Shown piece by piece: positions 1-6,955 of a stretch of DNA of 13,247 bases. Both the position numbers and the translations under genes were made by a program. Position 1 is the first letter of the stretch, and each line of letters opens with the position of its first letter. The notes under the pieces were generated by a model that worked only from the letters and a program-made list of their open reading frames with translations, ran no database searches and was not told the DNA's origin. The DNA is from Candidatus Delongbacteria bacterium. GTDB lineage: Bacteria; Delongbacteria; UBA4055. The stretch covers positions 1 through 13,247 of the forward strand of contig JAFGUL010000126.1 in NCBI GenBank assembly GCA_016938535.1, given 5' to 3'.

Positions 1-710
1 CTTACCGACACATCATCCCCGATATCTATCACACCGTAACCCGGCCTTGAGTGCCTGATGTTGAATTTTTTCGGTTTTCTGCCTATCTGATACCAGGTTG
101 AAGGGCAGATGTGAGCAGTGAATCCTTCGTTCTTTACATGATGGGCAGTATGGTAATGTGCGCAGAAAACATGATCGACCTGTACGCACGAATTAAAGAA
201 GCTTTTAGCTTCCTCATGGTTCCCGAGAGGATAGTATGTGTCCATGTGCCTTGCGTTACAAAGGGTCGGAGGATGATGCATAAAAACGAAAGTTCGTCCT
301 TTTTCAGAATCAGGATCAATGAGTTTCTTAAGCAGCTCAATGTCGAGATATTCCTCTGAAGTGTCCGCGAAAACAAAATTATATCCCTTGAATTTATAAT
401 TATAGAAAAGTTTATCGTCCGTCAGATGTTTTTCAATGCCGAAACTTTCCGCGAGCATTCTGCTGATATCATGATTTCCCGGAGTTACGAAAAATTTTAG
501 ACCTTTCATCTGTTCTTTAAGCCACTCGTAATCATTGTCGTCAACATCGTGTGCAAGGTCTCCGTTGAGCACTATAAAATCATGCGGTATTTTGCGGACC
601 TTGTTCAATGCCTTCATAAAGTTCGATCTTATATTAGCGCCGTTCCTGAAAATATCTTCGGAACTTATGTGCATATCGTTTAGCTGAATGACCCTGATCT
701 TTTCCCCCAA
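1..710 (-). CDS. Calcineurin-like metallophosphoesterase (partial, C-terminus beyond left edge)
   Basis: Reverse-strand frame open from a TTG codon at 710 to the window edge, giving 236 residues. It carries the ordered metal-binding motifs of calcineurin-like phosphoesterases: DMH (residues 12-14), GD (50-51), GNHD (78-81), HHPP (145-148) and HYH (185-187, where the usual GHxH glycine is alanine). These ligate a two-metal centre that hydrolyses phosphodiester or phosphomonoester bonds. The order and spacing resemble cyclic-nucleotide phosphodiesterases of the CpdA type, but the substrate cannot be read from sequence. There is no signal peptide, so it is probably cytoplasmic. The TTG start is chosen because an in-frame TGA lies five codons upstream and GAGGT sits about nine bases before it. 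It is transcribed away from the B12 operon. Confidence 0.85.
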   Translation of the reverse strand, partial: MGEKIRVIQLNDMHISSEDIFRNGANIRSNFMKALNKVRKIPHDFIVLNGDLAHDVDDNDYEWLKEQMKGLKFFVTPGNHDISRMLAESFGIEKHLTDDKLFYNYKFKGYNFVFADTSEEYLDIELLKKLIDPDSEKGRTFVFMHHPPTLCNARHMDTYYPLGNHEEAKSFFNSCVQVDHVFCAHYHTAHHVKNEGFTAHICPSTWYQIGRKPKKFNIRHSRPGYGVIDIGDDVSV

Positions 711-747
711 TTTAAGGTAACCTCATCTTAATAAACGAATAAAGTGG

Positions 748-776
748 AATATCCTAATCTTTATTTAACAAATCAA
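748..776 (-). promoter_or_regulatory. Putative sigma70-like promoter for the metallophosphoesterase
   Basis: On the minus strand a TTGATT -35 box (776-771) is separated by exactly 17 bases from GATATT (753-748). Each matches four of six consensus bases. Transcription would start near 741, leaving about 30 bases before the TTG start. The region is AT-rich, so chance matches are possible. Confidence 0.35.
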
Positions 777-808
777 GAAAAAATATGATTTTTTTTAAAC
801 GATTTTGA

Positions 809-837
809 TTGCGATATTCTGTCGAATTGTTTAAATT
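809..837 (+). promoter_or_regulatory. Putative promoter of the cobalamin riboswitch operon
   Basis: TTGCGA (809-814) and TAAATT (832-837) are separated by 17 bases, each matching four of six sigma70 consensus bases. The predicted start near 844 falls just before the riboswitch aptamer, which is where a riboswitch promoter should be. Confidence 0.4.
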
Positions 838-850
838 TGTTTTGTTAATA

Positions 851-958
851 TTGGCCTCCGGTCATGGAATTCTGTGAAACTCAGAAACTGCCCCGCAACC
901 GTACAGTCGGATCTTTACCGGAACAGCCGCCGCAATAACGCGGGCTCTTCGAGGGGAG
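851..958 (+). ncRNA. Cobalamin (B12) riboswitch
   Basis: The leader contains the conserved cobalamin aptamer core. A TTCTG/CAGAA stem (869-885) encloses TGTGAAACT and is followed by ACTGCCCCGCAACCGTA, the hallmark B12-box region. Further on are the AGTCGGA and TACCGG segments and a TTCGAGGGGAG end that doubles as the SD. The downstream genes, a TonB receptor and a BtuG-like lipoprotein, are what such riboswitches normally control. High intracellular cobalamin should lower expression. The outer ends of the aptamer are approximate because the basal stem was not folded computationally. Confidence 0.88.
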
Positions 959-964
959 ATGTAG

Positions 965-3199
965 TTGAAGAAAATTCTTTCAAAATACATTCCTGCCCCC
1001 TTCGGCAGGATTTTTCATTTCAGGCTTATTACCGTCTGGATACTTTTTCTGCATGTTTATCTGTTCTCAGGCAGCAGGGTGACCGGTGTTGTCAATAATT
1101 CAGCAGGTGATCCCGTGCCCGATGTAAATATCAGCGTGGCGGGAACAGTCATCGGCGCTGTAAGTGATGAGAACGGGAGGTTCAGTATCCCCAGGCTTCC
1201 CGACGGAGATCACATGATAATTTTCAGGCATATCTGCTGCGTTTCGGAAGAATCCGTTATCAGATCGGGCACGGAAGAAGTAATTTATCTCGATGTCGTT
1301 ATGAAAAATAGAACGATAGAGCTCGATCCGATCTATGCTGATGCCTTCAAAGAAGAAGATCCCGATATCACTGTCACTAAAAGAGAAATAGAAAGTTCAG
1401 CCTCAAACACCGCGGAAGATGCTTTAAGAAAAGTTCCCGGGATCAACATAGAAAGAACAGACGGCACAAGATCCAGAGTTTCGGTCAGGGGAACAGACTC
1501 TAAGCATACATCTGTTTATCTTGACGGCAGTCTTTTAAACTCTCCAATGGACGGTTCTTATGATCTTAATTCCATACCGTCAGAGATAATTGAAAAGATC
1601 GAGGTTTACAGGTCCGGGGATCCTGCATTATCCTCACGGGCGATGGGCGGTATAATAAGCATAACTACAAAGAAGAGATCTGAAGCGAATGAGGCCTTCA
1701 TCACATACAGCAATTCAATTTATTTAAGCAACAGGGACAGATTCGGTATCGGAAATCTAAATAATCATGAGTACGGCGCAGGTCTCAGGTACAATTTAAG
1801 CGGATCAGGCGGAATTATTCTTTCATTTAGCGGTAAAAGGCTCGAGAATGAATGGTCTTATATAAATGCCTCGAAATTCGACGAATACAGATATATAAAT
1901 AATCTTAACACTCCAAGGATACAGACAAATTCCTATTCATATTCAGACAATATTTACGCATCATACATCTACGGGTCGGAGAACTATGAAGGAAGAGCGG
2001 GACTCAATTTCTCAAATTACAAATTAGGGATCCCCGGATGGTACGATCAGACCTTTTATGAGGCATATTCTGAAAGGAGGGACCTTCTTTTGAACGGCTC
2101 TTTTTTATATAACCTGAATAATTATGAGTACAGGCTTGACTGTTCCGCAAATCATAGAAATGACCTTATCTTTATCGAAGAGATCAGCCCGTTGTATTAT
2201 GTTGATTCAGATAACAGTTTTAATAATCTTAGTGCGAAATTACAGGGAAAATATTCGTCAGAAAATTTAATTGTCAGAGCGGGAGCTGAATATTTTAATG
2301 AATCCGTCAGATCGGACGACATCACTGATCCGGAACATCAGAGGAATGTGATCTCCGGTTACCTCAAGGCAGAATTTAGAAGGAATATAAGTAATTGTCT
2401 CGGCATTAAGACTGTTGCAGGGGTCAGGAAAGATGAAATATCCGGTACAGATTTTGACCGCGCGCTTGTTTCTGCTTCTGTTGCTCCGGAATTCAGAAAA
2501 AATAACTTAAATCTCATTTTCTCGTACAGCTACGATCAAAGCTACAATCTTCCTTCGTTCTCGGATCTTTTCTGGGCTGAGAATCTGTTCAGCTCGGGAA
2601 ATGTAAATCTGAAACCCGAGTATTCAGTTCAGCACGAAGCTGCGGTTTCAACCGTTTTCACAACCCGATATTTCAGGTTCAGTCCGTCCTACACTTACTA
2701 TCACAAAGAACTTGATGATCTGATCGTATGGAAAAAGCGTAACAACGGAAAATATACTCCCGAGAATTTCAAAAGAGGGACGATCAGAGGTCACGAGATC
2801 TCATTCAGGGCAGATCAGGGTGAAAATTTCGGGATAAAAGCGGATTATCAGTTCACGGATGCAAGACAGTTCACGGACAGTCCGGTCACGAATGATAAAT
2901 ACATTATATATAAGCCTGTCGAAACACTGTCAATAAGTCTGTCCGGAAACTATAATGAATGGCACGCGGAATTCAGGGTAAAATACAACGGGAGAATGTA
3001 TCTGAATGAATCAAATTCGATAGATACTTATCCATACACTCTCTACGGGGCGAATCTTTCAAGGACAGTGAAATTTAGAAATTCAGAGATAACTTTCAAT
3101 ATCGGTGCGGAAAATCTTACGGATGAGCAGTATCAGGTCATCTATGGTTATCCTATGCCCGGCAGAAAAATTGAGACTGGAATAAAAATTAAATTCTAA
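965..3199 (+). CDS. btuB: TonB-dependent outer-membrane receptor, probable cobalamin transporter (BtuB-like)
   Basis: This 744-residue protein has a basic N-terminus and hydrophobic signal segment (residues about 1-36). A carboxypeptidase-regulatory-like beta-sandwich follows (about 38-115), with the motif GAVSDENGRFSIP. Next is a TonB-box-like DPDITVT (132-138) and a plug domain (about 140-236) with DALRKVPGI, VSVRGT, VYLDG and GGIISITT. The rest is a 22-strand-type barrel ending in a terminal aromatic F. Such receptors import scarce ligands across the outer membrane using TonB energy. The riboswitch directly upstream points to cobalamin or another corrinoid. The TTG start at 965 is chosen because GAGGGGAG (951-958) sits six bases upstream and it yields the signal peptide. 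No good alternative start exists downstream. An intrinsic-terminator-like hairpin lies within codons 9-16. Confidence 0.88.
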   Translation: MKKILSKYIPAPFGRIFHFRLITVWILFLHVYLFSGSRVTGVVNNSAGDPVPDVNISVAGTVIGAVSDENGRFSIPRLPDGDHMIIFRHICCVSEESVIRSGTEEVIYLDVVMKNRTIELDPIYADAFKEEDPDITVTKREIESSASNTAEDALRKVPGINIERTDGTRSRVSVRGTDSKHTSVYLDGSLLNSPMDGSYDLNSIPSEIIEKIEVYRSGDPALSSRAMGGIISITTKKRSEANEAFITYSNSIYLSNRDRFGIGNLNNHEYGAGLRYNLSGSGGIILSFSGKRLENEWSYINASKFDEYRYINNLNTPRIQTNSYSYSDNIYASYIYGSENYEGRAGLNFSNYKLGIPGWYDQTFYEAYSERRDLLLNGSFLYNLNNYEYRLDCSANHRNDLIFIEEISPLYYVDSDNSFNNLSAKLQGKYSSENLIVRAGAEYFNESVRSDDITDPEHQRNVISGYLKAEFRRNISNCLGIKTVAGVRKDEISGTDFDRALVSASVAPEFRKNNLNLIFSYSYDQSYNLPSFSDLFWAENLFSSGNVNLKPEYSVQHEAAVSTVFTTRYFRFSPSYTYYHKELDDLIVWKKRNNGKYTPENFKRGTIRGHEISFRADQGENFGIKADYQFTDARQFTDSPVTNDKYIIYKPVETLSISLSGNYNEWHAEFRVKYNGRMYLNESNSIDTYPYTLYGANLSRTVKFRNSEITFNIGAENLTDEQYQVIYGYPMPGRKIETGIKIKF
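991..1015 (+). terminator. Terminator-like hairpin in the 5' coding end of the B12 receptor gene
   Basis: TCCTGCC (991-997) and GGCAGGA (1004-1010) form a perfect seven-pair stem with a six-base loop, followed by TTTTT (1011-1015). It lies about 50 bases after the aptamer. It may be the riboswitch expression platform even though it overlaps codons of the receptor. The C-rich strand (997-1002) could also pair with the SD at 951-956. Confidence 0.5.
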
Positions 3200-3217
3200 A
3201 TAAAAGGAGAAACGAAA

Positions 3218-4282
3218 ATGAAAAAGATCATTATCATCATCGCAACGCTGATCGTCCTTGCCGGATGCGACACAGGATACGAAGGTACTGTAAAACCCTT
3301 AAGTAAAGACGGGAACATTTTTCTGATCAACGGAAAAGGAGATGTGGGCACTCTGTCCGCGGCAGACAGCGACGGAAACATTACAAATGACATTCTGAGC
3401 CTCGGTAAATGGCCGAACCATATTTTTGAAAATGACGGCAGGCTTTATGTTACGAACTCCGGAAATAACAATGTTCAGATAATTGACGCGTCAACTCTTC
3501 AGAGCACCGGATCCGTCGAAGTATCAGCAAATTCCAATCCGATGAGAGCAGCTGTAGCGAACAGGAAACTTTATGTGACTAATATGATGGGACAGGGAAT
3601 AGATGTTTACGATCTTGATAAGGATTCACTCTACACAATAGCACTTGACGGTATTCCAATGGAGAACGGGACAGATGCGGTCATTTCAAACGGAAATCTG
3701 ATCTTTGCAGGGGTAAAGAATTATACGGTTGACTATGATACATGGATGACGACATACAATAATGAACACATCGCGGTTATTGACGCGGTAGCTGACACTA
3801 TCGTTACTTATTTTCAGGCAGGAATAAACATTGCCGATATGCTTATCAATGAAGAGAACGAACTTCATGTCCTGAGCAAGGGGAATAATAATGATGTTGC
3901 AGGTTTCGTGCGGGTTTTTGATCTTGCTGCAATTAATTTTGAGACCTATTCTACGATCGAGCTCGGTTCACAGCCCGGAGCATTTGCAGTCAACAGCGAG
4001 GGCATGGTCTATGTGGCTGTATCAGGTCTAAATCCCGACTGGACAGGCTTCGGCGGGATCATGAAATACAATTCTATTAACAATCAGGTGATAAACGGTC
4101 CCGACAGCATGGTATATTCATCTTCAACGAGCGGAATTCTGGGAATCTGTATCGACGGGTATGACAAAGTTTATGCACCGTTATTTGATAACGACAAACT
4201 CGCTGTCCTGGAGAGTGATACGCTTAAATCAACTCTAACCACAGGAACCGGTCCTCAGGGAATGGTATTTGTTAAAGAATGA
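3218..4282 (+). CDS. btuG: Beta-propeller lipoprotein, probable surface cobalamin-binding protein (BtuG-like)
   Basis: This 354-residue protein begins with a lipoprotein signal peptide ending in the lipobox LAGC (C17 is the lipid attachment site). The mature part consists of YVTN/YncE-type beta-propeller blades, seen in repeats such as RLYVTNSGNNNVQIID, KLYVTNMMGQGIDVYD and MVYVAVSG. It follows the TonB receptor by 18 bases with a strong SD (AAAGGAG) and so shares the riboswitch transcript. In Bacteroides, BtuG is a surface-exposed beta-propeller lipoprotein that captures B12 with very high affinity and sits on BtuB. The length, fold class, lipid anchor and pairing all fit. Binding residues were not checked, so the symbol is assigned by context. 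An inner-face periplasmic propeller is the alternative. Confidence 0.75.
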   Translation: MKKIIIIIATLIVLAGCDTGYEGTVKPLSKDGNIFLINGKGDVGTLSAADSDGNITNDILSLGKWPNHIFENDGRLYVTNSGNNNVQIIDASTLQSTGSVEVSANSNPMRAAVANRKLYVTNMMGQGIDVYDLDKDSLYTIALDGIPMENGTDAVISNGNLIFAGVKNYTVDYDTWMTTYNNEHIAVIDAVADTIVTYFQAGINIADMLINEENELHVLSKGNNNDVAGFVRVFDLAAINFETYSTIELGSQPGAFAVNSEGMVYVAVSGLNPDWTGFGGIMKYNSINNQVINGPDSMVYSSSTSGILGICIDGYDKVYAPLFDNDKLAVLESDTLKSTLTTGTGPQGMVFVKE

Positions 4283-6709
4283 TCATTTGGCGATATAGAA
4301 AGCCTCTTTCAGGTCAGTGACCTTTCCGCTGTCGTCTTTAGCTTTAAGCAGGCAGATATAGGCTCCGGTGTCAACGGTCCTTCCTCCTGATGCCGTACAG
4401 TTCCATACATAGCTTCCTTTTGATGACGAGTAATCACCGTTGAGAGGTGTAGCTATAAGCTGACCTTTGATGTTGTAGATCTTCATTGTCAGATAGACAT
4501 AGGCGGAATCGAACTCATAGCTTATCATCAGGTTATCGTCATTTCCGTCTCCGTTCGGGGTAGCGGTCTTCGGGCTTATCCTGAAGTTCGCGCCTGATCC
4601 GATGTCTTCAGGTTCCTGAAAAACGGAGTTCTTATCGGTCGGAGTTCCATCACCCACGCAGTAAACCCAGCTGTTGAGGTCATGCGACGGTAAAGCAGGA
4701 TTTATTTTCTCGATACTTCTGCCTGAATCGTCATCAAGACCCGAGTATGATATACTGTCTATTGCAAGACCGTCTTTCGACAGGAGAAATATTTTGTCTG
4801 AAGAGTTGTTCAGAGAAGCCAGTCCGGGTGCCGTGAAAACATTTGAATTCAGCACATTACTGAAATTAAATATCAGGCTGTCTTTAGCCATTACAATGAA
4901 ATCTCCGGGTTGGTAAAGAGAATCGGGGAAGAAAACGGCATTGGACTTGTTCTCGTCGGAGAGCCCGAAATCGCCCAATTCGACCGCGCTGTCAGAGGTA
5001 TTGACTATCTCTATATACTCACACTGATCGCCGGAAGGATTCTTCATGAACTCGTTCAGAGCAAGAGGAGGAGTTTCATAAGGAACGAAAATCTGTACAG
5101 TCGCAGTGTTATTGCCTGGATCGTCGTCAGTGTCAGCCTCAAGCTCGAACCTGACCTCTACAGTGCCTGAAATATCAAAGAAAATGTCTGTTTCGATATT
5201 GACCGAATCGCAGGGAGACAGGGCGTAACTGTGTTCTGCGGAAGAATAAAAGGCGTTTTCAATGTAAACACTGATCTGAAAACCGGTCAGCGTATTGTAA
5301 CCTGCATTATGAACAGTCAGTCCGAAAGTGTTAAAGTCAGAATGGTCTATCCTTGCCGGGACCGAGCTTATAGTAAGTTTCAGATCATTATCCAATGGCA
5401 TTACCGAATTCTTCCGCGTCGGGGTGCCTGCATGCAGGCACAATGTCCAGTTGTTCAGAACATCTGAATCAAGTTCCGGCGCTATCTTTTCCACGCTAGT
5501 GCCAGCTTGATCGAATCCCGAATATGCAATGCTGTCTATTGCAGTTCCGGCTGATGTAAGCAGATAGATAGTATCGTCCGCATTGTTCAGAGTTGCAAGG
5601 CCGGATTCAATGAATACATTTTCAGCGATCACTTCATCAAAATTGAAGATCGAGTCGTTTTTAGCCATGACAATATAGCTGCCGGGCTGAGCAAGGCTGT
5701 CCGGGAAGAATTTCACTCTCGACTTGTCCTCGTCAGAAATACCGAAATCTCCAAGCCTGACAGGCGTATCGGAAGCAACGAATATCTCGATATATTCGCA
5801 CTGGGAAGCTGACGGGACACTCATGAACTCGTTCAGGACAAGAGGAGGCGAAGAATAAGGCACGAAGACCGTTTCGGATACGGAATTATTGGTTAAGTTC
5901 TCATCAGGATCGAATTCGATTTCGAACATAAGCGATGTAGTGCCCGATCTTTCAAAGTTGAGCTCAATATCCACAAGAACAGAATCATTTGGCAGCAGAG
6001 TGCCGGTGAAAGTTTCAGAAAGCTGAAAAACATCATCAATATATGCATTCACACTAAATTCTACAGCAGAAATCAGACCTCTGTTTATAACCTTCACCTC
6101 AAAAACAGTCGGATTTCCGGGTGACTGAATAACATCGGGTAATATCAGCTCTTTAAGCAGAAGATCATGATCAGGCGTGACAACGGAATTTTTAAAGCCG
6201 GGAGTACCTCCCGAATAGTTCGAGTTCGCCCAGCTGTCAGTATCAAAAGAAATTCTTTCGTCGGAGTAACCCTCATCCTGATCTATCGTGTATGTGTAAC
6301 TGTCAGAAAGAACACTGTCCGCGCTGAACAGATTCACTGTTTCACCGATCGAATTACTCAGTCCCGAGGCACCGAAGGAACCGTCATTTATCATTACGCG
6401 GAGTACAGAATCGGGGATGACATCCTCATAATAAACACTGTTCAGGTAATATGAAGAGTCCATAACCACGCAGTAAGAATAAGGCTGCAGGATCATGTCT
6501 GCAAGTCCGTTGTATCTTATCAGAAGGTCGGCCTCGTCCTGATCCCCAATTGCCCATCCGTTAAGATCAACAGCCGTATCGGAATTATTATAAATTTCAA
6601 TAAATTCGTCATGATACTCGTTCCCTGCCGTATTGAACATGATCTCGTTCAGGATGATCTGTGCCCATAAAACAGCGGAAAAAGTCAGTAATAATGCAAG
6701 ATATTTCAT
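4283..6709 (-). CDS. Secreted lamin-tail/CARDB repeat protein with FlgD-like C-terminal domain
   Basis: This 808-residue protein has a signal peptide (residues 1-16, ending LWA). Three lamin-tail domains (LTD) lie at about 17-175, 289-437 and 548-697, each opening with LNE(I/F)M and containing an (E/D)(Y/F)IEI strand. Two CARDB-type adhesion domains lie at about 180-285 and 440-545. The C-terminus (about 708-808) resembles a FlgD Ig-like/CHU-type domain, with TPNGDGNDD and GAYICLLKA, and often acts as a cell-surface sorting signal in FCB bacteria. The CARDB-LTD unit is duplicated in tandem with a period of 259 residues. Likely roles are extracellular adhesion or presentation of a surface scaffold. 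No catalytic domain is visible. The SD is weak (AGAG). Its stop codon directly abuts that of the converging lipoprotein gene. Confidence 0.85.
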   Translation of the reverse strand: MKYLALLLTFSAVLWAQIILNEIMFNTAGNEYHDEFIEIYNNSDTAVDLNGWAIGDQDEADLLIRYNGLADMILQPYSYCVVMDSSYYLNSVYYEDVIPDSVLRVMINDGSFGASGLSNSIGETVNLFSADSVLSDSYTYTIDQDEGYSDERISFDTDSWANSNYSGGTPGFKNSVVTPDHDLLLKELILPDVIQSPGNPTVFEVKVINRGLISAVEFSVNAYIDDVFQLSETFTGTLLPNDSVLVDIELNFERSGTTSLMFEIEFDPDENLTNNSVSETVFVPYSSPPLVLNEFMSVPSASQCEYIEIFVASDTPVRLGDFGISDEDKSRVKFFPDSLAQPGSYIVMAKNDSIFNFDEVIAENVFIESGLATLNNADDTIYLLTSAGTAIDSIAYSGFDQAGTSVEKIAPELDSDVLNNWTLCLHAGTPTRKNSVMPLDNDLKLTISSVPARIDHSDFNTFGLTVHNAGYNTLTGFQISVYIENAFYSSAEHSYALSPCDSVNIETDIFFDISGTVEVRFELEADTDDDPGNNTATVQIFVPYETPPLALNEFMKNPSGDQCEYIEIVNTSDSAVELGDFGLSDENKSNAVFFPDSLYQPGDFIVMAKDSLIFNFSNVLNSNVFTAPGLASLNNSSDKIFLLSKDGLAIDSISYSGLDDDSGRSIEKINPALPSHDLNSWVYCVGDGTPTDKNSVFQEPEDIGSGANFRISPKTATPNGDGNDDNLMISYEFDSAYVYLTMKIYNIKGQLIATPLNGDYSSSKGSYVWNCTASGGRTVDTGAYICLLKAKDDSGKVTDLKEAFYIAK
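4573..6169 (-). repeat. Tandem duplication of a 777-bp CARDB-LTD coding unit
   Basis: Within the 808-residue protein, residues about 181-439 and 440-698 are two copies of the same CARDB-plus-lamin-tail unit. Paired landmarks are FVPY..PPL(V/A)LNEFM, QCEYIEI, FFPDSL, IVMAK, LASLNN/LATLNN and G(T)PT(x)KNSV, all offset by 259 residues. The copies have diverged clearly, so the duplication is not recent. Confidence 0.7.
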
Positions 6710-6731
6710 TTACAGCTCTGTTTTTTTGATA

Positions 6732-6760
6732 AAATTAGAGGATTTCAGCGATTTAAGCAA
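6732..6760 (-). promoter_or_regulatory. Putative promoter of the lamin-tail protein gene
   Basis: On the minus strand TTGCTT (6760-6755) is followed after exactly 17 bases by TAATTT (6737-6732), a sigma70-like pair. Transcription would start near 6725, about 16 bases before the ATG at 6709. It is back to back with the tRNA gene. Confidence 0.35.
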
Positions 6761-6809
6761 GGTTTTTTCTTTGATTTTTATTCAAAAAGAACTATATTTC
6801 AGTCAACTT

Positions 6810-6906
6810 GGGCTTGGATGGAGACCTGGTGGCTCCCGCGGACTTCAAATCCGTTTTGCAGGGCGTTAATAGCGTCCCGGGTGGGTTCGATTCCCACACT
6901 CGCCCG
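6810..6906 (+). tRNA. selC: tRNA-Sec (selenocysteine), anticodon TCA
   Basis: This 97-base sequence has the tRNA-Sec signature. The anticodon loop CTTCAAA (6843-6849, anticodon TCA at 6845-6847) is closed by CGGA/TCCG. The long variable arm is about 6859-6878, and the T arm GTGGG-TTCGATT-CCCAC is at 6881-6897. The D arm GGAGACC-TGGT-GGCTCC forms six pairs if one A is bulged. The 3' acceptor strand ACTCGCCC (6898-6905) would need GGGCGAGT, but the 5' side reads GGGCTTGG, so only five of eight pairs form. CCA is not encoded, and seven T residues follow (6907-6913). A TATATT -10-like box lies at 6793-6798. It implies that the organism makes selenoproteins, if the gene works. Confidence 0.8.
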
Positions 6907-6918
6907 TTTTTTTATTTC

Positions 6919-6947
6919 TTGCATTCGGCTTTTTCTTTCCATATTAT
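6919..6947 (+). promoter_or_regulatory. Promoter of the HTH-TPR gene, probably giving a leaderless mRNA
   Basis: TTGCAT (6919-6924) and TATTAT (6942-6947) are spaced by 17 bases. A transcript starting about seven bases after the -10 box begins at about 6954, just before the ATG at 6956. No SD precedes that ATG, which fits a leaderless message. Confidence 0.45.
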
Positions 6948-6955
6948 ACAATCCG

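Noticed and set aside
874..1098. 74-codon plus-strand frame through the riboswitch
   Set aside because: It runs through the riboswitch aptamer and the start of the receptor gene in another frame; no SD or family match.
4283..6709. Nuclease or protease function for the lamin-tail protein
   Set aside because: LTDs can accompany such enzymes, but no catalytic domain or motif is present; only LTD, CARDB and FlgD-like domains are seen.
6818..6955. In-frame extension of the HTH-TPR gene starting inside the tRNA gene
   Set aside because: It would overlap the tRNA-Sec and its T run, and the residues look nothing like the transposase-type HTH that starts at 6956.
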